A DNA stretch of 16,755 nt from Bacteroidetes bacterium UBA4408 (GTDB lineage Bacteria; Bacteroidota; Bacteroidia; UBA4408): the NCBI GenBank assembly GCA_002389785.1, contig DGQS01000029.1, positions 1-16,755 on the forward strand. The letters are read 5' to 3'. The notes under the pieces were generated by a model. It made no database searches. It was given only the letters and a program-made list of their open reading frames with translations, and was not told where the DNA came from. Both the position numbers and the translations under genes were made by a program. Below are positions 1 through 8,112 of the stretch, one piece after another (positions within the stretch are counted from its first letter, which is position 1; every line of letters begins with the position of its first letter).

Positions 1-426
1 AATAACCACCACGAAAAAATTTTTAAAGTAAAGCGTCGCTAAACAAAAGACGATTAATTGTATGTGGCACAAGAATATACTTTTTTGTGCTGATTTATAG
101 ATTGGAATTTTTGGATTTGCAATGCTGAAAATGGTAGCCAATTGTGCTTGGTAAACTGATAACCCGCTGCTAAGTTGCATAATTAACCAACACGCTATAT
201 ATAGTTTGCTTGAATGATTGTAAAGCAGAGCATGTGTGATACCACCAATTAAGGTGGATATGCCCATGTATAAAAAAAATCGTTTCCAATAAATTATTCC
301 CTTTTCGTTAGTAACCGAGGTATAGCGAAAGTAAAAAAGAAGACACAAAAACGCTAAAATAAAATCAGTAAACGCAGTTACCGGCTCATAAATTTTTATT
401 CCCCAAAGGTGAAATTCTGTCTGCAT
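1..426 (-). CDS. Partial multi-pass membrane protein, function unknown (3' end outside window)
   Basis: Reading the minus strand from an ATG at 426-424 gives 142 codons with no stop, running off the window edge. The protein is strongly hydrophobic, with about four probable membrane segments near residues 15-37, 50-70, 74-100 and 117-142. Short polar stretches such as TSVTNEKG (36-43) and ANPKIPIYKSAQK separate them. Segment one carries E14-P-V-T and T20-D21; segment two contains G61-G62-x-x-H65. These polar residues inside membrane helices suggest a small integral membrane family and not random sequence. I do not recognise the family with confidence. There is no signal peptide cleavage site, so it is probably an inner-membrane protein. 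It is divergent from the rsmB-like gene, with about 216 bases between the starts. An open frame of this length and composition is unlikely by chance, but the function is open. Confidence 0.7.
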   Translation of the reverse strand, partial: MQTEFHLWGIKIYEPVTAFTDFILAFLCLLFYFRYTSVTNEKGIIYWKRFFLYMGISTLIGGITHALLYNHSSKLYIACWLIMQLSSGLSVYQAQLATIFSIANPKIPIYKSAQKSIFLCHIQLIVFCLATLYFKNFFVVVI

Positions 427-610
427 TAACTTGGTGTTAGTAACAAAATGATTTGGGAGTTGTACCTCTTACATAAGTTAATAAACGTGCAAAATGTACC
501 TTGTGGCACTTCTGTTAACTTAAAATTGTTATTGCAGTGAGCTGCAAAACCCGATACGCAAAAATCAGATTGGTAGGCAAAGATAAGCATATTGTACAAG
601 TTTTAAGTTA

Positions 611-638
611 TTTTGTTAACGCTCAAAAGTTACCTTTG
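611..638 (+). promoter_or_regulatory. Candidate promoter of rsmB-like gene
   Basis: TACCTTTG at 631-638 is a perfect match to the Bacteroidota -7 consensus TAnnTTTG. TTTTG at 611-615 could be the -33 element, with a 15-base spacer that is shorter than usual. The -7 box ends only four bases before the ATG at 643, so transcription would begin at about the start codon. Confidence 0.45.
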
Positions 639-642
639 TAAC

Positions 643-1878
643 ATGATACCAAAAAAGAAAATAGATAAAACCGTAGATAAAAAATCCTTGTTGAAGGAAG
701 TCTTTAAAACCTTGCAGTATATTTTTGTAGATGGAAATTTCATGGATAAAGCGCTTGAAAAAACCATGCGTAACAATAAAAAATGGAAGGTCCGTGAACG
801 TTCCTTTGTAGCCGAAACCACCTATGATTTAGTGCGCAATTGGCGATTAATTTTAACCTGCGCAGATACAAAGGATGAATTGTCTGAAAATAATTGGAAA
901 ACAATTTATGGAACCTGGCTGGTAATTAAAGGGGAAAATTTGCCAGAAAGTCCCGAGTATAAAAACTGCAACGAACAAAAAATTATTTCCCTTTTAAAAA
1001 AATACGAACACATCCGAAAAATTTGGGAGTCTTATCCTGATTGGTTGGATCAGCGTTGCGAAAAGGAATTAGGTGCTTCGCAATGGAACAAATTAGCTCC
1101 AGCCTTAAATCAACCAGCAGCCATGGTTTTAAGAGCCAATTTGCTTAAAACCACTCCTGCTCAACTTCAAACCAATTTGGCAGAAGTTGGAATTGAAACC
1201 GAACTGCTAAGTTGGGCCCCCGATGCTTTGCAATTAAAGTTTAGTCGCAACGTATTTCGATATGAAGCATTTAAAAACGGATGGTTTGAAGTACAAGACC
1301 CGGCCTCTCAAATGGTTGCAGATTTTTTGCAAGTAAAGCCGGGAATGCGCGTTGTTGACGCTTGTGCAGGCGCTGGTGGTAAAACACTTCACCTTGCTGC
1401 TATCATGAAAAACAAAGGCAATATTATCGCTTTGGATACAAAAGAGTTTAAACTTGCAGAATTAAAAAAACGTAGCAAAAGAGCCGGTGTCGCAATTGTT
1501 GAATGCAGACACATCGATTCAACAAAAGTGATAAAACGTTTAAAGGATTCGGCTGACCGATTATTATTGGATGTTCCGTGCAGCGGACTCGGTGTATTGC
1601 GCCGGAATCCCGATACTAAGTGGATATTAAAACCCATTGAAATTGATCAGGTTATTCAAACCCAACGTGAAATTTTAGAGCGATTTTCGCCCATAACAAA
1701 AGTAGGTGGCCTCATGGTTTATGCTACTTGCAGTATTTTGCCATCAGAAGGAAAAGAACAAATTAACTGGTTTCTGCAACAACATGAAGAGTGGAGTCTC
1801 GAAGGTGAAAAAAATTACTCGCCATTAAATTTTGAATGCGATGGCTTTTACATGGCTTTACTCAAACGAAATAAGTAA
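643..1878 (+). CDS. rsmB: RsmB/NOP-family 16S rRNA (cytosine-C5) methyltransferase
   Basis: This is a class I SAM-dependent RNA m5C methyltransferase; E. coli RsmB modifies C967 of 16S rRNA. From the ATG at 643 it has 411 residues, normal for the family. The SAM-binding motif I is D239-ACAGAGGK-247. Motif IV is D310-V-P-C313-S-G and motif VI is Y360-A-T-C363-S; these hold the two conserved cysteines, the motif VI one being the usual nucleophile. The N-terminal ~170 residues are lysine-rich and would correspond to the NusB-like/RNA-binding part, but are divergent. I prefer the ATG at 643 to an in-frame TTG at 613, because a -7 promoter box at 631-638 lies between them. The gene converges on tadA with 26 bases between stops and no hairpin visible there. 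The family call is firm; the exact target base is inferred by homology. Confidence 0.9.
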   Translation: MIPKKKIDKTVDKKSLLKEVFKTLQYIFVDGNFMDKALEKTMRNNKKWKVRERSFVAETTYDLVRNWRLILTCADTKDELSENNWKTIYGTWLVIKGENLPESPEYKNCNEQKIISLLKKYEHIRKIWESYPDWLDQRCEKELGASQWNKLAPALNQPAAMVLRANLLKTTPAQLQTNLAEVGIETELLSWAPDALQLKFSRNVFRYEAFKNGWFEVQDPASQMVADFLQVKPGMRVVDACAGAGGKTLHLAAIMKNKGNIIALDTKEFKLAELKKRSKRAGVAIVECRHIDSTKVIKRLKDSADRLLLDVPCSGLGVLRRNPDTKWILKPIEIDQVIQTQREILERFSPITKVGGLMVYATCSILPSEGKEQINWFLQQHEEWSLEGEKNYSPLNFECDGFYMALLKRNK

Positions 1879-1904
1879 GCCCGTTTTACAGCAAGGGGAT
1901 GCAA

Positions 1905-2354
1905 TTAATCACGTTTTTGTGCAAAAAATTTACTTAAAAGATCCGCACACTCCTCTGCCAATACTCCAGATTCCACAATAGTTTTGGGATGCAAAACTGA
2001 TTTTGATAAAAGTGAAAAGCCTCTTTTTATATCGGAAGCGCCGTAAATAATTTTTGAAACTTGTGTCCAATAAGCAGCACCGGCACACATTGTACAAGGT
2101 TCAAGTGTAACATATAAAGTGCAATCGCTTAAATATTTTCCTCCAATATAGTTGGCAGCCGAAGTAAATGCCTGCATTTCTGCATGTGCTGTTACATCGT
2201 TCAAACGTTCGGTTAAGTTATACCCTCTGGCAATAATTTGCTGCTTGTACACAATTACAGCACCTACCGGCACTTCATTTGCCGCAAAAGCTTTTTGTGC
2301 TTCCTTCAATGCTTCTTTCATAAAATGTTCGTTGCTTAAAAGTAATTGTTCCAT
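1905..2354 (-). CDS. tadA: tRNA-specific adenosine-34 deaminase
   Basis: Zinc-dependent deaminase that converts A34 of tRNA-Arg(ACG) to inosine so that one tRNA reads several CGN codons. The 149-residue protein has the full signature: H57-A-E59 (zinc ligand and proton-shuttle glutamate) and P86-C87-T-M-C90 (the two Cys ligands). The NEVPVGAVIV strand at 26-35 and the TLYVTLEPC stretch at 79-87 are typical of TadA. The C-terminal end (GVLAEECADLLSKFFAQKRD) matches TadA helices and not guanine or cytosine deaminases, although small nucleoside deaminases are easily confused. Start ATG is at 2354-2352. A -7-like box TACTTTAG lies 37 bases upstream. It is divergent from aspS and convergent with the rsmB-like gene, so it is probably transcribed alone. 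Confidence 0.88.
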   Translation of the reverse strand: MEQLLLSNEHFMKEALKEAQKAFAANEVPVGAVIVYKQQIIARGYNLTERLNDVTAHAEMQAFTSAANYIGGKYLSDCTLYVTLEPCTMCAGAAYWTQVSKIIYGASDIKRGFSLLSKSVLHPKTIVESGVLAEECADLLSKFFAQKRD

Positions 2355-2391
2355 ACAGCAATGTTGGTTTGTATAAGGGTTGCAGTGTTTT

Positions 2392-2399
2392 CTAAAGTA
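2392..2399 (-). promoter_or_regulatory. Candidate -7 element of tadA
   Basis: On the minus strand the bases read TACTTTAG, one mismatch from TAnnTTTG, 37 bases before the tadA start. No convincing -33 element is visible. Confidence 0.25.
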
Positions 2400-2431
2400 A
2401 ATTGTGTTAGGTATCTTCCTCCTAAATTTTG

Positions 2432-2439
2432 TACTTTCG
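2432..2439 (+). promoter_or_regulatory. Candidate -7 element of aspS
   Basis: TACTTTCG, one mismatch from TAnnTTTG, 41 bases before the aspS ATG. The same octamer followed by C precedes the HAD gene at 4314. No clear -33 element is visible; TTAG at 2407-2410 has suitable spacing but matches poorly. Confidence 0.35.
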
Positions 2440-2480
2440 CCCTTCTTTAGAAAAAAATTACCACAATTTTACGTATAAAA

Positions 2481-4223
2481 ATGCTACGAACACATACCTG
2501 CGGAGAACTTACAGCTAATACAATTAATCAATCAGTTACCTTGTGCGGATGGGTACAAAAATCACGCGATTTGGGAGGAATGACCTTTGTTGATTTACGC
2601 GATAGATATGGTATCACCCAAGTAGTATTTAACATGGAAAGCAATGCAGACTTATGTTTAAATGCTCGAAAATTGGGTCGCGAATTTGTTGTTAAGATAC
2701 GCGGAAAGGTTGCTGAAAGAAGCAATAAAAATCTAAAAATAAAGACCGGCGAAATTGAAATTATTGCAGATTCTTTAGATATACTTACTACCTCCCAAAC
2801 TCCCCCTTTTACGATTGAAGAGAATACCGATGGCGGTGATGAACTGCGCATGAAGTACCGCTATTTGGATTTACGAAGAGAAACCGTACGTAAAAATTTG
2901 GAGTTACGCCATCGCCTTGCCATTGAAACACGATTGTACCTGGATAGATTGCAATTTTTGGAAGTGGAAACGCCTGTATTGATAAAGTCAACTCCTGAAG
3001 GAGCGCGCGATTTTGTGGTTCCTTCACGCATGAATCAAGGCGAATTTTATGCTTTACCACAATCTCCACAAACCTTTAAACAACTGCTCATGGTTGGCGG
3101 ATTCGACCGTTACTATCAGTTGGTGAAATGTTTTAGAGATGAAGATCTACGTGCCGATCGTCAACCGGAATTTACCCAAATCGATTGTGAAATGAGTTTT
3201 GTTGAACAAGACGATATTTTGCAAACCTTTGAAGGAATGGTCCACCATTTATTTTCTGCGGTTAAAGGAATTAGCATTCCCGATATGCCGCGAATGACGT
3301 ATGCTGATGCCATGAAATATTATGGCAACGACAAACCCGATATTCGATTCGAAATGAAATTTGTTGAATTGAATGAGTTGCTAAAGGGAAAAGGTTTTAA
3401 AGTAATGGACGATGCCGAATACATTGTTGGTATTTGTGCGAAAGGAGCTGCTGAATATACACGCAAACAATTGGATGAATTAACCGAGTTTGTGAAACGC
3501 CCTCAAATTGGAGCAAGCGGTTTAATATATGCACGCTGCAATGCGGACGGCTCTGTAAAATCATCGGTAGATAAATTTTACAACGAAACAGAATTGGCTC
3601 TTTGGACAAAGGCCATGGATGCTAAGCCGGGAGACTTGATGTTGATACTGGCGGGTGAAAAAAATAAAACCCGAAAAGCCATGAGTGAATTGCGCCTTGA
3701 AATGGGTTCACGTTTAGGATTACGCAATCCATCGGAGTACCGTTGTTTGTGGGTGGTCGATTTCCCTTTGCTTGAATGGTCTGAAGAAACAGCTCGCTGG
3801 CATGCCATGCACCATCCTTTTACTTCTCCCAAACCTGAAGATATTTCAATACTGGCAAGTAATCCGGGAGTTGTTCGTGCCAATGCTTACGATATGGTAA
3901 TTAATGGTGTAGAAGTTGGCGGAGGTTCCATTCGTATACACAATAAAGAATTGCAAGCACAAATGTTTGAATTATTAGGATTCTCCAAAGAAGATGCACA
4001 AGCGCAATTTGGATTTTTAATGAATGCTTTTGAATTCGGTGCTCCTCCGCATGGAGGCATTGCTTTTGGTTTTGATAGACTTTGCTCTTTGTTTGGAGGT
4101 ACCGATACTATACGTGATTTTATTGCTTTCCCGAAAAATAACTCGGGACGCGATGTGATGATTGATTCTCCTTCAACGATTTCAGCAGAACAATTGAAAG
4201 AATTAGGAATTCATGTTTCCTAA
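2481..4223 (+). CDS. aspS: Aspartate--tRNA ligase (bacterial type)
   Basis: Class II aminoacyl-tRNA synthetase that charges tRNA-Asp with aspartate in the cytosol. The 580-residue length fits bacterial AspRS, which carries an inserted GAD domain that archaeal/eukaryotic forms lack. Order of parts: N-terminal OB-fold anticodon-binding domain (about 1-110, with C22[11 protein letters not shown]), class II catalytic core with motif 1 around the helix following [11 protein letters not shown], motif 2 at F218-R-D-E-D and the following [13 protein letters not shown], the GAD insertion at roughly 285-410, and motif 3 at H524-GGIAFGFDR-533. All are intact. The ATG at 2481 begins the standard [11 protein letters not shown]-terminus. 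There is no Shine-Dalgarno sequence, as is usual in this phylum. No good intrinsic terminator follows; the next gene starts 117 bases downstream behind its own -7-like box. Whether the enzyme is discriminating or also charges tRNA-Asn cannot be decided here. Confidence 0.97.
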   Translation: MLRTHTCGELTANTINQSVTLCGWVQKSRDLGGMTFVDLRDRYGITQVVFNMESNADLCLNARKLGREFVVKIRGKVAERSNKNLKIKTGEIEIIADSLDILTTSQTPPFTIEENTDGGDELRMKYRYLDLRRETVRKNLELRHRLAIETRLYLDRLQFLEVETPVLIKSTPEGARDFVVPSRMNQGEFYALPQSPQTFKQLLMVGGFDRYYQLVKCFRDEDLRADRQPEFTQIDCEMSFVEQDDILQTFEGMVHHLFSAVKGISIPDMPRMTYADAMKYYGNDKPDIRFEMKFVELNELLKGKGFKVMDDAEYIVGICAKGAAEYTRKQLDELTEFVKRPQIGASGLIYARCNADGSVKSSVDKFYNETELALWTKAMDAKPGDLMLILAGEKNKTRKAMSELRLEMGSRLGLRNPSEYRCLWVVDFPLLEWSEETARWHAMHHPFTSPKPEDISILASNPGVVRANAYDMVINGVEVGGGSIRIHNKELQAQMFELLGFSKEDAQAQFGFLMNAFEFGAPPHGGIAFGFDRLCSLFGGTDTIRDFIAFPKNNSGRDVMIDSPSTISAEQLKELGIHVS

Positions 4224-4313
4224 TCTGTCCTAATATTCGTTACTCAACTCATTCGGTTATTCCAATCTTCCAATTTTTAATGAATAAACAGGAAGTGGAA
4301 GCCTCTTTTTTAG

Positions 4314-4321
4314 TACTTTCG
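4314..4321 (+). promoter_or_regulatory. Candidate -7 element of the HAD-family gene
   Basis: TACTTTCG (followed by C), identical to the box before aspS, 19 bases before the ATG at 4341. It is one mismatch from the Bacteroidota consensus. No -33 element is evident. Confidence 0.35.
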
Positions 4322-4340
4322 CAACCTATTTTTTAAACAC

Positions 4341-4757
4341 ATGTTATTAAAGGAATCGTTCGATAAAGACGGGAAAAAGGTTAGTCCTACTTTGCCCGAA
4401 AATGTTAAGAATTACTTGATTGATATTGATGGAACTATTTGTGACGATATTCCGAATGAAGAACCGGAGCGAATGCTAACTGCTAAAGTTTATCCGGATG
4501 CTTTAGCCTTGATTAATAAATGGTACGATGAAGGTCACATCATAACGTTTTTTACTTCGCGTCTCGAAGAACATCGTGCTTACACTGAGCAATGGCTGAA
4601 AGACAATAAATTCAACTACCACGGTATAATGTTCGGAAAACCGCGCGGTGGAAACTATCATTGGATCGATGACAGAAGCGTAAAAGCAACACGGTTTTTC
4701 GGAAAGTTTACCGAATTGGTAGAAAAGGAAAAAACAATTTGGGTATTTGAAGATTAA
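4341..4757 (+). CDS. Small HAD-superfamily protein, substrate unknown
   Basis: A 138-residue protein with a minimal haloacid dehalogenase (HAD) fold. Motif I is L26-I-D28-I-D30-G-T32, giving the nucleophilic Asp and the acid/base Asp two residues later. Motif II is F70-F-T72-S73-R. K100 in FGKPRGG fits the motif III lysine. W108-I-D110-D111-R is the metal-binding motif IV. All four catalytic elements are therefore present, which suggests an active Mg-dependent phosphatase or nucleotidase and not a degenerate protein. There is no obvious cap domain beyond a short insertion (about 34-55, DDIPNEEPERM), so the substrate may be large or accessible. Homologues in Bacteroidota are, as I recall, sometimes labelled phosphoheptose isomerase; nothing in the sequence supports that name. 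It follows aspS and is convergent with purH, 12 bases between stops. There is no signal peptide, so it is cytosolic. Confidence 0.8.
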   Translation: MLLKESFDKDGKKVSPTLPENVKNYLIDIDGTICDDIPNEEPERMLTAKVYPDALALINKWYDEGHIITFFTSRLEEHRAYTEQWLKDNKFNYHGIMFGKPRGGNYHWIDDRSVKATRFFGKFTELVEKEKTIWVFED

Positions 4758-4769
4758 TCTTCCAACCAA

Positions 4770-6293
4770 TTAATGCCTGAAATGACGCACACCGGTCATT
4801 ACCATCGCCATGTTATGGGCATCGCAATAGGCAATTGAATCTTTATCTTTTATTGATCCTCCGGGCTGGATTACGGTATTAATTCCTGCCTTATTAGCTA
4901 TTTCTACACAATCAGGAAATGGGAAAAATGCATCACTGGCCATTACCGCACCTTCCAAAGAAAAACCAAAGGCTTTAGCTTTTGCAATAGCTTGATGCAA
5001 TGCATCTACACGGCTGGTTTGACCTACACCGCTTGCCAACAATTGTTTGTTTTTGGCAAGCACAATGGTGTTTGATTTAGTATGCTTCACCAATTTGTTC
5101 GCAAAAAGCAAGTCCTCGTATACGGCTTCTTTCGGAGCAACTTTTGTGCAAGTTTGCAATTGTTCGCGTGTTTCTGTTTTAAGGTCTTTGTCTTGTTCAA
5201 TTACACCATTTAATAGGGTTCGGAACGATTTTTCAGGAAGTGAAACAGGGTTTTGTTTCAGTAAAATTCGATTCGGTTTTGAACACAGCAATGCTAGCGC
5301 TTCAGCAGAAAACGAAGGAGCGATAGCTACTTCAAAAAACAATTTATTCAGTTCAGTGGCAGTATCCAAGTCGATTTCACGATTACAAATAAGTACGCCA
5401 CCAAATGCGCTTACAGGATCACCTGCCAAAGCATCTTTCCAAGCAGCTATGAGCGAAGGTCGAGAGGCAACTCCACAGGCATTGTTATGCTTCAAAATGG
5501 CAAAGGTGCATTCATCAAATTCAGCAATTAAATTAATCGCTGCATCCACATCCAACAAATTATTGTACGATAATTCTTTCCCGTTTAACTGAGTAAATAA
5601 AGCATCTAAATCACCATAAAAAATACCCTTTTGGTGTGGGTTTTCTCCATATCGCAAAGTTTTGTAACTGCGAATATTTTTTGAAAATACCGGCGATTGT
5701 CCTTCATTAAAATAATTAAATATAGCTGTATCGTAGTGAGAAGTTAGGCCAAACGCCTCTGCCGCCAACTGTATTCGATCTTCGCTGTCTGAGAATCCCT
5801 TCTTGCTTTCCAATAATGAAGCTAAAAAAGGATACTGGTTTTTGGATGAGATGATTACAACATCTGTGAAATTTTTTGCAGCAGCGCGAATCAATGAAAC
5901 ACCTCCAATATCAATCTTTTCGATAATTTCAGCAGGACTAGCTCCCGATGCAAGTGTTTCTTCAAAAGGATATAAATCAACAATCACAAGGTCAAGATGC
6001 GGTATCGCATATTCTTCGAGTTGAGCTATATCGCTCGGTAATTCACGTCTTCCAAGTATTCCACCAAATATTTTAGGATGAAGTGTTTTAACACGACCAC
6101 CTAAAATTGAGGGATAGGAGGTAAGTTCTTCAACCGGAATTACAGGAATTCCTAATTTTTCAATAAAACTTTGTGTGCCTCCTGTTGAATAAATATGCAC
6201 ACCTAAAGCATGTAGTGAAGTTACAATAGGTGCTAGGTTATCTTTATAATAAACAGAAATCAGTGCATTCTTGATTTTTTTTTGTGCTGCCAT
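4770..6293 (-). CDS. purH: Bifunctional AICAR transformylase / IMP cyclohydrolase
   Basis: Catalyses the last two steps of de novo IMP synthesis: formylation of AICAR with 10-formyl-tetrahydrofolate, then ring closure to IMP. The 507-residue length is normal. The N-terminal MGS-like cyclohydrolase domain (about 1-195) shows ALISVYYKDNL, YSTGGT and GGRVKTLHPKIFGG. The C-terminal transformylase domain carries the catalytic pair K268-H269 in AILKHNNACG, followed by SAFGGVLICN, GVGQTSRVDAL and ASDAFFPFPD. The protein ends in the standard TGVRHFRH. The start ATG (6293-6291) precedes the conserved N-terminus by only a few residues. A perfect TAnnTTTG box lies 32 bases upstream, so it probably has its own promoter; the nuclease gene upstream on the same strand ends 69 bases away. 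purN is also in this window but about 3 kb away, so the two are not co-transcribed. Confidence 0.97.
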   Translation of the reverse strand: MAAQKKIKNALISVYYKDNLAPIVTSLHALGVHIYSTGGTQSFIEKLGIPVIPVEELTSYPSILGGRVKTLHPKIFGGILGRRELPSDIAQLEEYAIPHLDLVIVDLYPFEETLASGASPAEIIEKIDIGGVSLIRAAAKNFTDVVIISSKNQYPFLASLLESKKGFSDSEDRIQLAAEAFGLTSHYDTAIFNYFNEGQSPVFSKNIRSYKTLRYGENPHQKGIFYGDLDALFTQLNGKELSYNNLLDVDAAINLIAEFDECTFAILKHNNACGVASRPSLIAAWKDALAGDPVSAFGGVLICNREIDLDTATELNKLFFEVAIAPSFSAEALALLCSKPNRILLKQNPVSLPEKSFRTLLNGVIEQDKDLKTETREQLQTCTKVAPKEAVYEDLLFANKLVKHTKSNTIVLAKNKQLLASGVGQTSRVDALHQAIAKAKAFGFSLEGAVMASDAFFPFPDCVEIANKAGINTVIQPGGSIKDKDSIAYCDAHNMAMVMTGVRHFRH

Positions 6294-6325
6294 TTTTGAA
6301 AGTAAAGGGAGTAAAAAATGATGCG

Positions 6326-6333
6326 CAAAAGTA
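6326..6333 (-). promoter_or_regulatory. Candidate -7 element of purH
   Basis: On the minus strand the bases read TACTTTTG, a perfect match to TAnnTTTG, 32 bases before the purH start codon and inside the gap after the nuclease stop. No TTTG -33 element at standard spacing is visible. Confidence 0.45.
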
Positions 6334-6362
6334 GGATTTAGAATGCTATTGATGGATAAGAA

Positions 6363-8027
6363 TTAATTAACAATTAAGAGCTTTTTATACTCAATTCGCC
6401 CGGCACTTTGTATGCTACCAATATAGATTCCTTTGCTTAATCCTTCTAAGGATAAGGTATAGTCATGGTTTGAGCCATATAATACCTCGCTGAATATTTT
6501 TCGTCCAAGGCAATCCTGCAAATTAAAAATTCCGGATTGTGCGCCATTCAAAGTATATTTTATTTGAACAAATTGACTGGCCGGGTTGGGATATAATTGA
6601 AACTCGGGAGCAGGTATATTAAACTCGGTAAGATGAAGCGGAAGTTGATAAAAATTAGCAAAAACAGGAATATGATAAGTAAATGCTGCAGGTATATTGG
6701 TATCGAAATTTAAGAACTCAAACAACGAATCGGCAGTACTTGTTGTCAGCACTAATTGCACAGTTAAATCTTCTCCGGGTAAAAGTGTACTTGGAATCCC
6801 TGAGCCGGATGCAAAGCTTAACACACTTGAATTGGAAACACTAAAGTTTGTAAAATTGATTGGACTTGTGCCATTGTTTACCAATACCAAATTGTAAACA
6901 TGAGGGGTTCCGCTTGATACAATTCCATAATTAATGATGGAATCAGTAAGATCGAGACTGGAAATTGGACTCGCAATTGAATTGTTTGAAATGGAACTAA
7001 TACGATCAATAAATTGTGGATAATTGATAAATGGGTTGTGATTTTTTTGATAAAAAAAGATATCTGTATCTCTTTTCTTTTCAATTGTTGTAGGAGGAAA
7101 TTGCTTCAACCAAGTTCTTAACGTGCTTTCCTGGGTAGTTAAAAAACTCTGATAGTTTTGATAGCGAACAGTAAAATAAAACATTGCCCTGGCCACTTCC
7201 CCTTTATGCACATCACGAGGTTCGAAAAAGGGTAAAAGAAACTGAGAACCGGCGCTATCCCAAGTAGCCAAAGAATCTACCACCATCCCAAATCGATAAC
7301 TCGAACGCACATTGTTTGCAGCATCGTCAGTAGGGTATAAATGAAACAAGTCAGATAACATCGGTTCAGCACTTCCAAAATACGATTGAGGATAAGTATG
7401 CTCCGTATTAAAATTGAATGCCGATTGACAATTGCTCCTGCTGGTATAACCTACAGCGTTTCTACCTGTGTACACACATTCAAGCGTATTGCTGGATGCC
7501 CCTTGTCCGTTTACTTTTTTATTGTCAACGTTCATGTACATTTTATCACGCGCTCCATTGTAACCAAGCGACACATATCCTCTTCCGGTAATGGCTTTTA
7601 AGGTGTCTTTTAATTGTTGTTCGCTCAGATTTTGAGTGTGGTCATAATACGTCATCGAATACCTTCCTTGTCCGCTAAGGTCAATCGAAATATTTCCTTC
7701 ATAGGTATCGGTAATGAGTACCATTTCGCTGTTGTAAAATACATTGTGAACCGGTTTAAACCTAACCCATAACGTATGATTACCAAATGCAGGAATGGTA
7801 AATGAACTATCATTAACCGAAAATGAATTGCTGTTGTACAATTGATAAAACCGTATTGTTTTTATTTGTTGATTGGAATTTGTGGTGTTCGTAAGTGTAA
7901 TGGATAAACTATCAGTAACCGTTTCATAAGTAGTACCAAAATTGAGTTGGTTACTTGAGACTGTTAGTTTTTGAGAAAATAAATTGCCGCTTACCAGCAA
8001 TAAAAATAAGAAGAATAAAACGCGCAT
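6363..8027 (-). CDS. Secreted endonuclease I-family nuclease with T9SS sorting domain
   Basis: A 554-residue secreted protein. Residues 1-18 form a Sec signal peptide (MRVLFFLFLLLVSGNLFS). About 20-120 resembles an immunoglobulin-like ASH/choice-of-anchor-D domain. About 130-345 is the endonuclease I-type catalytic domain: N207-T-E-H210-TYPQSYF, D226-L-F-H229-LYPTDDAANNVRSSYRFG and H274-K-G-E277-VARAMFYF correspond to the family's EHxxPxS, DLHHxxPxDxxxNxxRS and RGDxARAxFYM signatures. H210 is the likely catalytic base; C184 and C200 may form a disulfide. A second ASH-like domain (about 360-455, INYGIVSSG...NNGTSPINF) follows, then a type A T9SS sorting domain (about 475-554, FQLYPNPAS to the C-terminal KLLIVN). 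It is therefore probably exported by Sec, passed through T9SS and anchored or released at the surface, degrading DNA or RNA for nutrients. Domain boundaries are by eye. A weak -7-like box lies 13 bases upstream. Confidence 0.88.
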   Translation of the reverse strand: MRVLFFLFLLLVSGNLFSQKLTVSSNQLNFGTTYETVTDSLSITLTNTTNSNQQIKTIRFYQLYNSNSFSVNDSSFTIPAFGNHTLWVRFKPVHNVFYNSEMVLITDTYEGNISIDLSGQGRYSMTYYDHTQNLSEQQLKDTLKAITGRGYVSLGYNGARDKMYMNVDNKKVNGQGASSNTLECVYTGRNAVGYTSRSNCQSAFNFNTEHTYPQSYFGSAEPMLSDLFHLYPTDDAANNVRSSYRFGMVVDSLATWDSAGSQFLLPFFEPRDVHKGEVARAMFYFTVRYQNYQSFLTTQESTLRTWLKQFPPTTIEKKRDTDIFFYQKNHNPFINYPQFIDRISSISNNSIASPISSLDLTDSIINYGIVSSGTPHVYNLVLVNNGTSPINFTNFSVSNSSVLSFASGSGIPSTLLPGEDLTVQLVLTTSTADSLFEFLNFDTNIPAAFTYHIPVFANFYQLPLHLTEFNIPAPEFQLYPNPASQFVQIKYTLNGAQSGIFNLQDCLGRKIFSEVLYGSNHDYTLSLEGLSKGIYIGSIQSAGRIEYKKLLIVN

Positions 8028-8040
8028 GTTTTTTTTTGCA

Positions 8041-8068
8041 TAAAGGTAAGTAATTATCGCAGCACAAT
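8041..8068 (-). promoter_or_regulatory. Candidate promoter of secreted nuclease gene
   Basis: On the minus strand TACCTTTA (8048-8041) is one mismatch from TAnnTTTG. TTG at 8068-8066 could serve as -33 with a 16-base spacer. The box ends 13 bases before the nuclease ATG. Confidence 0.3.
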
Positions 8069-8077
8069 TGGAATGAT

Positions 8078-8085
8078 TACTTTAG
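8078..8085 (+). promoter_or_regulatory. Candidate -7 element of FAD oxidoreductase gene
   Basis: TACTTTAG, one mismatch from TAnnTTTG, lying 103 bases before the oxidoreductase ATG and 27 bases before a possible 28-codon leader ORF. No -33 element is evident. Confidence 0.25.
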
Positions 8086-8112
8086 CGAATAAATTAGAAG
8101 GATTTATTGGGT

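Noticed and set aside
613-642. Upstream in-frame TTG extension of the rsmB-like gene
   Set aside because: A perfect -7 promoter box (631-638) lies inside the extension, and the ATG at 643 gives a normal-length protein.
4341-4757. Naming the small HAD protein phosphoheptose isomerase
   Set aside because: The sequence shows HAD phosphatase motifs and nothing of a SIS-fold sugar isomerase.
4749-4762. Perfect palindrome GAAGATTAATCTTC at the HAD gene stop, considered as a terminator between convergent genes
   Set aside because: The stem would be only five bases with a four-base loop, there is no T tract on either strand, and most of it is coding or stop codon.
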